From: Batkoa obscura
Lineage: Eukaryota; Entomophthoromycota; Entomophthoromycetes; Entomophthorales; Batkoaceae
Length of the DNA stretch: 64,000 nt
Direction: 5' to 3'
Assembly: GCA_030770535.1 (NCBI GenBank)
Contig: JASVEC010000066.1
Coordinates: 57,128-121,127 of the forward strand
In this document: positions 22,972 to 36,744 of the stretch, in pieces
Layout: every line of letters starts with the position of its first letter
Position numbering within the stretch: the first letter of the stretch is position 1
The notes under the pieces: generated by a model
The model's database searches: none
Seen by the model: the letters and a program-made list of their open reading frames with translations, nothing else
Told to the model about the DNA's origin: nothing
Made by a program: the position numbers and the translations under genes

Positions 22972-23413
22972 TCTTTGTCTTGTTATGTTGTAATTAGAAT
23001 TTTTAAGAAAAAAAATGAAGTGTTGAAATTTAGAGTGGTAATTTTTTATACGCAATTCTATTTTTGAATTGATAAAAATTTTAAAAAATATTTAAAAAAC
23101 TAGAACTTTTAATATTACTAAGACAAAAATTGATAATAACTTTTATAATATTTTAAATAAAATAAAATAAGATGGAATCTATTTATAATTTATTAGAGAT
23201 TGAATTTATAAAATATTCTTAATTTATATTTATTAAATTCAATATTCCATTTATTTATATAATAATTGAAATATTAAAGATAAAATACAGAAGAATCAAT
23301 TGTAATTAAAAATGAATTATTTAATAAAATATTATTAGCATCAAATTAAAACGATTATTTTTAATTCCCTAAAACTTCTGTTTTATTAAATAACTTCACT
23401 CATCTATTCATCT
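22972..23413. other. Intergenic DNA
   Basis: About 440 AT-rich bases between two minus-strand genes. Presumed promoter of the UBL gene and 3' UTR of the GluRS gene; no distinct motif seen. Confidence 0.45.
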
Positions 23414-25868
<2,455 letters not shown>

Positions 25869-27985
25869 ATGGAAGATTCGGAAGAGGATTTGGAAATGAT
25901 GAAAGGGATTAAAGAGGAAATAGAAGATATTGAAGAGGTAAAGATTTTAAATTGAAACTAAAATAATTTTAATTCGTTCTATACTTCTTAGTTATTAGAT
26001 ATGGATAGTGAAGCTGATTCATTAGATAAAGGATTAGAGGAACTGAGATTTTTTTTTGATAGGTAAATTAAATCAACCATTCTAATTTTTTACTTCATAT
26101 TAAATCAAATAATCTCTTGTCCTCAGTGATACATCGAAGTCCAAAAAATTAGCAAAGAGAACGATAGAGAAAGAGTATAATTATTCTTTAGATAAATTAC
26201 TGAATGAAAAAGAAAATGATAAATTTCAAGAACTTGAAATTAAACCATTTCATTTGATGTTTGAAAATGTAGATTTTTATATTTTACTTTTATATCATTT
26301 GTAGGCTAAATGAATAATTTATTTATTTATTTTATTAAATAGGAATTCGATAATGATATCTTAGATCAGGATACAGCACTGAAGTTTTTAAGAGAGAAGG
26401 AGGAAAATGGAAATGAAGGAAATGAAGGAAATGAAAATAAGATAGATAGATTAAAACAAGTAAGCAATCATATTTTAATATCTTAACAAAATAAATAATA
26501 TTATTCAGATAATAAGCGATAGTAAAAATGATAATAGTACAATAGAAATTAAAACAACAATCTTTAAAACCAGTTATCAAAAACAGATTCTTGAACTATC
26601 TAATCTCAAAGACATTAAACTCCTCAATGATTTTCAACAACTCATTGATGCTACTAAATTCGAATATAATGATAGACTATTAACTATAGTGGAAAATAGT
26701 ATCTATAATTTAGATTTTGAATTAACACAGGAATTTTATGCATTGATATGGAAATTTACAATCAAATTTGAGTTTGAATGGGATTTATTCTATTTATTGG
26801 AAGAATACTTTAGATTATTTGAAGCTAAATTTTTAATCTTAGATGACTTTAATAAGTTGGATTTAAATTATATATTTGATATTGAAGATAAGGAGGATAA
26901 TAAGGAAAAGGAAGAGGAGATTGAAGAGAATAAAATTATGGAATATGTTAATGAAATTCGACTGTTTTTTAATTTTATTAATCAAGTATTAGATTCAAAG
27001 TAAGTTTTTATTATTTTTATTTGATTTAATATATAAATAATAACAACAATAATTGATAGGTATTATAAACCCATGACTTTTCATGAAAAAAGTAATTTAG
27101 TTATAGGATTAATACTCCTCTCTTTCGACACTCATTTAGCATGCATTGTAAATAACGAATTACAACTAATAATAGGAAAAATTATCAACTCAATACAAGA
27201 TCTGGATTCTTTATACACAATTATTATTAAAAATTTAATACATTTGATAACTAGAATATACGATATGGATGAAAAAAAAGGGTATTATTTTATCAAGAAT
27301 ATGTTAGGTTTTTTATTTTCAGTTACAAGGACTAAGCGAGAGAGAGGGAAGTATCTGTTTTTTCAATTAAGTAGTTATCATTGTTTAGAATTACTTAGTG
27401 GACAGAAATTTAAGGTATATTTTTGTACTAATGTGTAGAATAGCATTAACAGTATTAATATTAGTTATTGCCTAACATTGAAGATTATAATTTAAAAACA
27501 TATTTAAAATTAATATATCCTAATTATAAATTAGATAACAATAACAAATTAATTGATAATAAGATTAACGAAAATTTAATATTAAAAAATATATTAACGG
27601 AATCCAAATTAATTAATTTAATTCAATTATTTCAATGGAATTTAACCAATTTTATTTTGAATAAAAAAGACAAAGTAGTCATTTTATTATGATTTTTCTA
27701 TAACAATGTTAATGTTGATTATTTTAGCTATTAATTAATCAATTGATTAATTTTTTTAAAGATTGGGATAGTCAGATAGGCAAGATTTGTATTTTAATAT
27801 TAAATTATTAAATTATTAATAGAAACTTAATACAGATGTTAAAGGAGATAATATATTCTATTCAATAGTAAGTGGAATTAATAGATAGAGATAATGACAT
27901 AATCAAGTATTTTTATTTTTTTTACTAGGCAAAAGAAGAATTACAATTATTATATTTAAGGCTGCATTATTTCATCAAACAATAA
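25869..27985 (+). CDS. Acidic helical protein, possibly Nse6/SLF2-like (CANIN)
   Basis: Multi-exon gene starting MEDSEEDLEMMKGIKEEIEDIEE. The first 150 residues are acidic and charged. From FQQLIDATKFEYNDRLLTIVE on it is an all-helical, hydrophobic domain (ELTQEFYALIWKFTIKFEF; LVIGLILLSFDTHLA; YFIKNMLGFLFSVTRTKRERGKYLFFQL). This arrangement recalls the CANIN domain of Nse6 and SLF2, which load or recruit the Smc5/6 complex to DNA damage. The match is from memory of the family pattern and is weak. The end is uncertain: an in-frame stop at 27692 is avoided if further introns are spliced, giving a final peptide AKEELQLLYLRLHYFIKQ and a stop at 27985. Confidence 0.5.
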
Positions 27986-28026
27986 ACACATTCAAAAACA
28001 AAAATCATTAATTACTCGTCTCTTTC

Positions 28027-28254
28027 CTATAGAGTAAGATAATGATGATTAAAGAGTAAGTTAATATCACTGATAATGAAGTAAAGAACATCAAACTGTC
28101 TGAAGTGTAAAGATCGGTTATAAATAAACTTTTTTAATTGAGTTAGCTTTATTTTGTTTTTTTGATAGAATTGAATTAAATACGGGCTAATTAAAATACA
28201 CTCTTTAGCTAGGAAAATACGGCTGATAATATTTTTATTATTTATTGTAGTCAA
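28027..28254 (-). pseudogene. Decayed duplicate of the adjacent DUF202 gene
   Basis: The reading KLTQLKKFIYNRSLHFRQFDVLYFII parallels KELKKSLFLKYFYTSGNLVFATSLLAIL of the next gene, and the DNA aligns by eye (shared ATAATGAAGTA, then AAACTTTT about 80 bases later at matching spacing). The first half of the domain and the upstream exon are missing or unrecognisable. It lies about 180 bases downstream of the intact gene in the same orientation, as after a tandem duplication. Confidence 0.5.
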
Positions 28255-28435
28255 TTTTCTAGGGTATAGAATATAAAGACAAAAGGGAATACTATTTTGA
28301 ACTCTGAGTTAAATCAGAACGAAATAAATAAAATAACTACAAAGTTTATTATTCGAAGTTCAGGAAAATGGTGATATTATATCTAAAGATATACTATCAA
28401 ATTAAACAATAGTACATAAAACAAGTCCACTTCCA

Positions 28436-28879
28436 TTATCCTCTTCTCCCCCACAGTAAAATAAAAATTACTGCAGTATAAGCCAAAATAGCCAATAATG
28501 AAGTAGCAAATACTAAATTCCCTGATGTATAAAAATATTTTAAAAACAAACTTTTCTTTAACTCTTTATCTTTATCTTCCTCATCTTCAATATAACTATA
28601 TTGGAACTCTTTTAAGTGATAACGTCTTATAATATCGATGATGAACATTGAGATTCCAAAAGTAATAAACACTAAACCTATTAAGCGTAACTCTTTATCG
28701 AATAAACGAAGGGCGAGAAGACTCGCGCCCATTAATCCTATACTTGTACGGAAGTAAGCACCATCTAAAGTACGCTCTTTGGCTAATTAATGAAAGATTA
28801 CTTATTTGGTTGCTGCTTGTATGTTCATTTTTTTACCTCTTAAGTCCAATACTTGATTGTCATTGAGTTGATCTGCCAT
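28436..28879 (-). CDS. DUF202 family membrane protein
   Basis: Predicted 129 aa in two exons (28879-28837, 28782-28436). The start MADQLNDNQVLDLRAKERTLDGAYFRTSIGLMGASLLAL carries the DUF202 signature (an ERT..A..RTS block). Three membrane segments follow: residues about 23-42, 48-65 and 95-125, with a charged loop (EDEEDKDKELKK) between the second and third. In fungi this domain also forms the membrane part of VTC polyphosphate polymerase subunits, where Vtc1 is a stand-alone copy. This protein could be Vtc1-like, but I lack evidence to go beyond DUF202. A decayed duplicate lies just downstream. Confidence 0.78.
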
Positions 28880-29716
28880 CTTTAATAAAAATAGTTGGTC
28901 TTGAATAAAAGTAAAAAATAAAACTTAAAAAATAAAGGAATTATTTTTTTGAATTCATAAACTTATGCTAATTAACTAAAAATAAAAATTACTCATTTTG
29001 AAATTGATTTTTTAGGCTTAATTAGTTTTGGTAACAATTCAATTTCTTTGCCCAAAATTTTAGTTTTTATCTGGTTTTATTTGTTTTTAAGATCATTTTT
29101 ATAATGAATTGTGACCAAAAAATTCGAAAAAATCATATTTTTAGGTCAATTTTAAAAAACTGTTCAAATTGAAGTTTCAAATTTACCAGTAAATAGCAAT
29201 GTAAAAATGAACAAAAAATCTCACTTCCTTTTTTTAATCACAGTCATTTTTATTAAACTCATTTTTTGGTTCATATTGTACTTATTTTTTTCTTTGATAA
29301 GGACATTATTAGCTACTCTGACTTTATCTAAAAGATAATAATTGGAAAGTTGGTGCTCATTCGAAAAAATTAATCTAAATTTACAGTTAAAAATAAAAAT
29401 AAAGTCCAAATTCCTTTTGCTTAGTTTTTTTTTTCATGAGATCATTTTTTGACTACAGCTTTGGCTCATTTAGTTTAAAAAATGGTCAAATTCAAGTACT
29501 TTTTAGAAGAATTTCTCTTTTTGAGTTTTATTTTTTAAACTACTCTGCTTTTCAAAGCAACGAATTTAACAAAACCCAAAACCGAAGCTTTTTATTTACT
29601 AACTTATTTAATAAATCTTTTCATTTATTTAAAAGTTAAGCTTTACCTTAACTAACTATTTCTAATCGAAAAGAAGAATCTTTTAATTCTAAAAAAAACA
29701 AACTGAAATAAAACAA
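28880..29716. other. Divergent intergenic region
   Basis: 840 bases between the DUF202 gene (-) and the coiled-coil gene (+). Small open frames at 29221-29409 (-) and 29436-29639 (+) have no recognisable features and look like chance or UTR. Confidence 0.5.
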
Positions 29717-32700
29717 ATGGTTGGTAAAAGAGGAAGACGTAGTACTGGGACTCCAAGCACCCGAAGAACAAGGGCAACGGCAAATAGTGAGCCATTGGAA
29801 GCTTCCCAAGCTATTACTTCGGATCATACTGGAGAAGGGGTTGAAAATGTAACTGTGGAACTCGAATCGGGTAGTCAAATGGATTCAAACACTCAAGAAG
29901 CGAGTGAAACTCCTGTTCAGGCTAATGAAGACGAAAAATCGGCTTTAGGGTCAGGTGAACAAATGGAGCTGAATCAAGAAGAAGTTGATTCTAATGAAAT
30001 GGTAGTTAGTTCCGTTATTAAAATTATTGAGATTCAAGAAGAGGATATAGGAGATAATTTAAATAAAGTGAGTGTAGCTGAAAGCGAAGCTCATAGTCAT
30101 CAAGTTTGGGAACATGGTGAAAGTACTTTTGTTTATACAGCTGATAATGAAACAAATAAGATCATTGTTGAAGAGGCATCCGATAATCTTCAAGAAGAGG
30201 CCAGCCTCTTGGAGCAAGTTAATGAAGAAATGATTCCTCAGGAAGAGATTAATGAAATAATTTCTAAGTTGAAAAAGGATATGATTGGTATTTCTGCATG
30301 TTTGAAATTATATCAGAACAAGAATTTTGGTAATCTAAAATTTAATAATTTTATATTTATAAAGGCTAATTGTTTCTTCTAGAAAATTATGAAGCTCATA
30401 GCTATATTGAAAAGCTTAGGAGAAGTACTGATAAAATCGTGGAGGATTATAGCAAAGTATACGACCAAGCAGTCAAATTAAAAAAGACTTGTGACTATAT
30501 TAAAGGAAAATATGATACTTTGTATAATAAAACTGTTACCATTTTGGGTTCTGAAAGTCTAAATGAAGAAAAAGAAGAGCTTATAAGTAAAGTTAAATCT
30601 TTGGAGGTAAATCTTGTTTTACAATTTTATAAGTAATTATAGTAAAGTTATTTTTTAGTTTTATAAAACTCAACTTGAAGTTGAAGTGAAAAAGATTGAG
30701 CCATTAAAAAATATGGTAGAGGCACTTGAAAAAGAGAAAGAGAAAAATAGAAAAGATATTGCAGAAAAGTAAATATATTAATATTGATGATATAAAATAA
30801 ATCTTAAATGAACTAAATAGGAGAGATCACATTGATAGATTAAATGAACAAGTTAGACATAAAAGTCAAGAGCTTAATTCCAAAGATATTTTAATTCATG
30901 AGTTAAAAAATAACCAGAATTTAATTGAAGATTTAGAAATGGAAGTTAGAAGATTAAAAGAAACAAATGAAGATTTGGATGAAAACTTCATGGCATTAGA
31001 AATGGAGAATGAAGCGAACAAGAAATCTAAAAAAGAGATAGAAAAAGCTAATAAGTTGTTTATGGATCAAAATGAACAATTAGAACGCTATATAAACGAA
31101 AAAAAGAGAGATTTAGCATTTAGGGGCATTATGGAGTACATTGATGATAATCATAATGCCGTTGATAATGTTATCAAAATGATTGACTTACTCCTAGATT
31201 CTATTAATGATATTCAAACATTGGAAAATGAGCTGGAAGAAAAAAATGGGATGATTGAGTCTTTAAACGTCAATATCAAGGGTAAAGATCATCTCGTTTC
31301 ACAAAGCAAAAAAGAAAAGGAAGAAGCCACAATGGAATTAAACAAAGTGCAAAGTAATCTTGACGTATTGATGAAAAATAACGCTGAGTTTTTTAATACA
31401 ATAGAAGCTATGAAGAGGAGAAAGGCTGAGCAAGATAAGGAATACAATATAATGAAAAAGAAACTGGAAGATTATGAAAAAATCAGTGTTGGTCAAGAAT
31501 TTAAGATAGAGCAAATGAAAGAGTTTAACGATATGAAAAAGAAAATGGAAGAATTAGAAGGAAAAAATATTAGTCTACAAGTCAAATTGGATACGACCAA
31601 TAAGTACAATTATTTATTAATGCAAAGAACAGCCATTTCGGAAATAGATTATATTCAATTGATGGAAACGGGTGAGTTGTCAGCTGAACTTGAAGATACA
31701 TTAAAAGATATGTCTGATCCACAAAGAGTTTATTATCTAAAATCCAAAGTTGGTAAATTACAAGTACAGCTTGATACGGCTAAAAGGATGCAAACTTATG
31801 GTTCTAAGTCAAGTACTGATGAGATCAAGAAATTTGAAGATGAGAGTAAGCGTAATGCTAAACAATTAAAAAAAGAAGAAATAACTAACTTTAATTCATT
31901 AGTAGAAGAGAGACAAAAGGAACTTGATGATTTGAAAGTAGTACTTAGAGAGAAAGAAGCTATCAATCTTAATTTAAATGCCAAAATTAAGGAAAGTGAT
32001 CAACTTAATAGTGTTTTGAGTGACCAATTAGCCAAAAAGGATAACTATTGTAGCGTTGTAGATAAGGAGTTAAGTCAAAAGATAGAGGAATGTGAAAATC
32101 TTAAGATACAATTGGAACAAAGTTATCAAGCCCAGCAGGGATTTATTCAACAAGATCAATTTGATAAAAATGGCTTATTAAATCAAAAGATGGCAGAAAT
32201 CGATTTCCTTAGACAGGAATTGAACCAAAGTTATGAAAATCAAAAGAGGTTAGGTCACCAAAACCAAGCTAGTCAAATGGTTATAGAGGGTAGTATTGAA
32301 AACAAAAAAATGAAATTCGATTTCAATACTATGCTAGATAAGTATAAGAGATTGAAAGAGAAGTATAATGATGATGTCCGTAAGTTATATGAGAATAACT
32401 TAGCTTTAGAAAAACAAAAAAAAGCTATGCAAAATTCAATTACTGATTATGTTACTGTAATTGAAGAATTGAAATCCAGATTAAATATTAAAGTGAATGA
32501 ATATGAGCTTCCATCTTCACCAGTATATTTGTACGAAAATAAACCAGAAGTGGTTCGATTAAATCCGAATGGGGTAGAAGCTTATTATGATTTAGGTAAT
32601 ACTAATTTAAATAATGGTAATAAACAAGTGAATGTTCAGGTAAATCCAAATCAAACTGAAACGTATTATGAAGTAAGTAATAGTAATTTAAATAACTCAA

Positions 32701-34343
32701 TAACTCGAAATGATTTGAGTCAAACTCAAAATGCAACTTATCCACAAAGTTACCGTAACCAAAACGAGAACCTTGATTATCCTATTGAAGTAAATAATCA
32801 AGGACCGGTGTATTATAATGATAATCAAAGAGTAATTGAACCTGTAAGAAACACTAATTTAGCTGTAGATAATCATAATTTAGAGGCTAGTAATAATGGC
32901 CGATTATCCAGTAGAAATAATCAACTTCTGGATAATTATAATAATATAAATGAAAGAAATGAAAATGCTATTGTCAATAATGGTACTGTTACCAATAATC
33001 ATATAATTAACAATGTCAGTCATAATAATACTGCTAATAATGATATGATTGGAAATTTAAGAAACGAAATAGATGCTAATGAGAATATTAATAATATTCA
33101 ACCACAAGTAGTTTTAAGTACAAAACATAAAACCCGCCGAAGGGAAAAGAAAAATTACAATAATCTTATTAATGGAGTATCTAATAAAAGAACTTCTGAA
33201 TATGAAAAACAGGAAGAAATTAAAAAAACTAAGAATGATCCAAATATAATATTACACTTTTTAGATCAAGTTAGTTTAGGTATTGAAAATGATAAGAAAG
33301 TCTCAATGAATCCTACTGGATTTAATAATTTTTATTATGATAATGAAATCCCATTTCATACTAGTAAGTATTTGATGATATTCAATTGTTTCTAACTTAT
33401 TGATAATTTTATTTTAGATATACTGAACTTTTTAAATCTTAAATTTTTACATAATACGTTTATACACAGTCAAATTACAAGCTTTGTAAATAACATTAAA
33501 ACAGAAGAAGTTGATTCAATTTTAAAATCTATATTTTTAATCTTTGAACATGGTGAAAAAAATCAAGCTACATCTGATCATGATCGATTTGTTATTGATG
33601 GCAAATTGATTATATTAAAAGGATGTGTTTATGGGTGGGAATTTAATTTGATATTATTTTTATGTTTATATACAGCGGAAACTAGAGACTGTAAGCTGAT
33701 CAATTCATTCTTATTTCAATTATCGACCCTCATTTACTTGATTTATGAAAAAGATGAAAAAAAGGATGATCTATATAGGTAAGTAAAATTATATAGTTAT
33801 AATTTATTAATGATTTTATTATCTAATATATTTTTAGTTCTATGGTAAAAGTTTTTGTTACCATATGTTCATTTCTCAATTTAAAGAATCGAATTGACTT
33901 GCTTTTAATTGATTTATTATCAGCCAATGTTCCTTCAGAAAGCATTTTACCAACCTTGTTTTTAATCAATTATATATGGAATGAGCCATTCAAATATGAC
34001 TCAAAAACATTTGATATCTATGAGTTTAATGAGGAATCTAATTTACTCACTATTGTTTATCAGCATTGTCTTGCTCATATATTTTCAATGAACTTAAAAG
34101 ATGAAGAAAACTTTAAAAGGCATATCGAAGAATTTATGCATATTAATGAGTGGCCAGCACTCCATACTTGGTTGCCTTTAGGTCAACTTTATACCTTTTA
34201 TCTCATGCCTTTAGCTTTTAAGGATGAATTTGTTTCCAAAATTGGTAAGCTTTTGTCTGTAATGGGTAAGTTAATTTATTAATATTTTATTAGGTGAAAC
34301 TGTGGTCGCAAGATCTCTTTTATTGTTGAAAAACTTGGCCTAA
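29717..34343 (+). CDS. Large coiled-coil protein with helical C-terminal domain
   Basis: Predicted 1442 aa in seven exons (29717-30329, 30383-30606, 30659-30768, 30821-33363, 33418-33778, 33838-34265, 34294-34343); all phases fit. The N-terminus is basic (MVGKRGRRSTGTPSTRRTRAT), then acidic and disordered to about 215. A long coiled coil covers about 220-885. An Asn-rich linker follows (about 890-1110) with a basic patch KTRRREKKNYNN, which could be a nuclear signal. The last 280 residues are helical and globular (ILNFLNLKFLHNTFI, YGWEFNLILFLCLY, MVKVFVTICSFLNLKNRIDLL, LPTLFLINYIWNEPF). Coiled coil followed by such a C-terminal domain faintly recalls ICE1, the scaffold of the little elongation complex; a spindle-pole or Golgi scaffold is just as possible. 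Confidence 0.75.
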
Positions 34344-34897
34344 ATTTTATTATTATTAAATACCAATGCTCTCTTATTTTTGAATTTTATTGAATTTTAT
34401 GAATTTTTATTTAATCTTTTCTTTTTCAAATTTACAATCAAACCAAAGTCTAACTATTTTATCAGTGCAAGTAAATTTTAGATAAGGTCGGATTAAAAAA
34501 GATACAGGTTGAGGGAAACGTGCGAAGGTTAAGGTAAAAGTAAGTGGGAAGTGAGAGGTAAATTATGCAATTGTAAAAAGGGACTTTAATTTGAGAGGCC
34601 TAGTTCAGAAGATATCGTGTTCTTTTTATATTTCCTTTTTACAAAATTAGTCACTTTGAAACTAAAATTATATATTTAGACTAAAAGTAAGAATAAATTA
34701 ATCACCAATAAAATTGAAGCATCATGTCATCTTTTTTCGAAAAACACTTAAATTAGCAAATCATTGATAAAAAAGACTTAATAGCAATTTAAGTCAGCTG
34801 AGAATACTCAAAAACATAAAATATATATAAAGGAAAAAAATTCATTGTAATAAACCTTTATTTCCTTTCAATATTTTAAATAATAAAAATTAAAGAG
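34344..34897. other. Intergenic region
   Basis: 550 bases between two plus-strand genes. The part at about 34490-34600 is richer in G and purines than its surroundings; no ORF or RNA fold was identified. Confidence 0.45.
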
Positions 34898-36463
34898 ATG
34901 CTCCAAACAATAACTCGTCAAAGAGCAACGGCCAATATTGTTCAAAGATTATTATTACGTACTTTAGCTAGTAGTGTGCAAGGTAAATTTTATTATTAAA
35001 TTAACTTGAAATATTAATATTAAATCAATCATTCTTGTTTTGTATAGCTGAAGTAAAAAAGACAAGTCTACATTCCTTCCATGAATCTCAAGGTGGACAA
35101 ATGGTAAGTTTTGCTGGTTGGAGTTTACCAGTAAAATACAGTGATTTATCCGTTTCTCAATCCCACCATCATACTCGTAAAAATGCATCTATTTTTGATG
35201 TTCTCATATGTTACAAACAAAGTAAGCTTTCATTTTATAATTATTGGCATTCTTTAAAAACTATATTGACATAACAACCATTTTTAGATGGACTGGTAAA
35301 GATCGTATAAAATTTATTGAAACTTTAGTTGTTGGAGATATTTTAAACCTCCCAGAAGATACCGCTACACTATCCTTATTCACCAATAAAAATGGTGGCA
35401 TCATAGATGATACCGTTATATGTAAACATAGCGATCATCTTTATGTAGTATCCAATGCTGGTTGTGCTGATAAAGATTTAGCTCATATTCGTCAACAACT
35501 GAAAGAATTTCAACAACAAGGCGGTGACGTTGATGTGCAAGTGATCGACACTCATTCCCTTTTGGCTTTGCAAGGTATGTTGAATTGTTTTATAGTTGAG
35601 ATGAGAAATATGCTAATGGTTTATTTTATAGGTCCTAAAGCTGCTGAAGCTTTACAAGCATTAGTAAAGGAAGATTTAAAAGAAATGAACTTTATGACTG
35701 GCAAACCCATTTCAATTAAAGGAATTGAGTGCCATGTTGCTAGAGTTGGTTATACTGGAGAGGATGGGTTTGAAGTAAGAATACTTTATAGTATTTATTA
35801 TTTTGTATGTTAAATTTTTTCATTAGATTTCTGTCCCCCATGAGCAAACTGTTGAGCTCACCAATTTATTATTAGAAAACGATTTAGTTCGTATGGCTGG
35901 TTTAGGAGCCAGGATTCTTTAAGATTAGAAGCCGGGTTATGTTTATATGGTCATGATTTAAATGAAGAGATTTCTCCTATTGAAGCTACTTTAAAATGGA
36001 CGATTGGTAAGTTGAATTTAATTTGTGTACAAAATATTGAGTAAATTTAATTTTATCTTTTCTTTAGGTAAGCGTCGTTTACAAGAAGGGGGTTTCTTAG
36101 GAGCTGAAAGAATATTTAAAGACATTAAAGATGGTGTTAGTAAAAAAAGAATTGGTTTGATTGTACAAGGTGCTCCTGCAAGAGGTAAATTTAACTCAAC
36201 TCTTTAAACTTTGCTTATTAATTCCTACTTTTTACATAATAACAGAGGGAGCTAAGATTTTAGATTCAGAGGATAATGAAGTTGGTTACGTTACTAGTGG
36301 TTGTCCATCCCCAAGTTTAGGGAAGAATGTAGCTATGGGCTATGTTGCTACTAAATTAGCTAAAAGCGGAACGGAATTAAAGGTTAAAATCCGTAATAAA
36401 CAATATCAAGCTGTGGTTTCGAAAATGCCATTTACCCCAGCTGGTTATTACAGAAAACCTTAA
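34898..36463 (+). CDS. GCV1: Aminomethyltransferase, glycine cleavage T-protein (two apparent frameshifts)
   Basis: Starts [20 protein letters not shown], a typical mitochondrial presequence. Signatures: [78 protein letters not shown] and [16 protein letters not shown]. With folate it moves the methylene group and releases ammonia in the mitochondrial glycine cleavage system. Two one-base losses break the frame. At about 35201 the family SHMLQTK reads as LICYKQ unless one T is added to the TT run. At about 35912 [10 protein letters not shown] needs one more G in the GG run, otherwise stops follow. Both sit in homopolymers and flanking sequence is perfectly conserved, so sequencing error is at least as likely as recent inactivation. 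Confidence 0.9.
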
Positions 36464-36720
36464 AGAGATAATATACGGGTATTCGGAAGGAAGTATATTC
36501 TTAATAAAATTTATGAATGATGTTTACTTTGTTTGCGTACTTTTGATGGAACGGTTTTTTTATGATTTATTTGCTTATTTTGTTTATTCTTAAAAGGTTA
36601 CTTTTTTAAAAATATGTTTCAAAGTTAAAATTTCCAAATCCCCTAATTTTCAAAATAATCCCACCAATTTTTAAAAAATAAAATTAGACTAATAGAATTA
36701 AACTACCCTGTTTTTTTGCA

Positions 36721-36730
36721 TATATAAAAA
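36721..36730 (+). promoter_or_regulatory. TATA-like box of SSZ1
   Basis: TATATAAAAA ends 15 bases before the SSZ1 start codon, which would imply a very short 5' UTR. Plausible but common by chance in this AT-rich DNA. Confidence 0.3.
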
Positions 36731-36744
36731 TAAATATACAAAAG

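Noticed and set aside
22972-23055. Upstream ATG of the UBL gene (28 more residues)
   Set aside because: The peptide is rich in Phe, Asn and His with no conserved trait; the second ATG begins a plausible soluble N-terminus.
29221-29639. Two small frames upstream of the coiled-coil gene
   Set aside because: Phe/Asn/Lys-rich peptides without motifs; more likely UTR and spacer.
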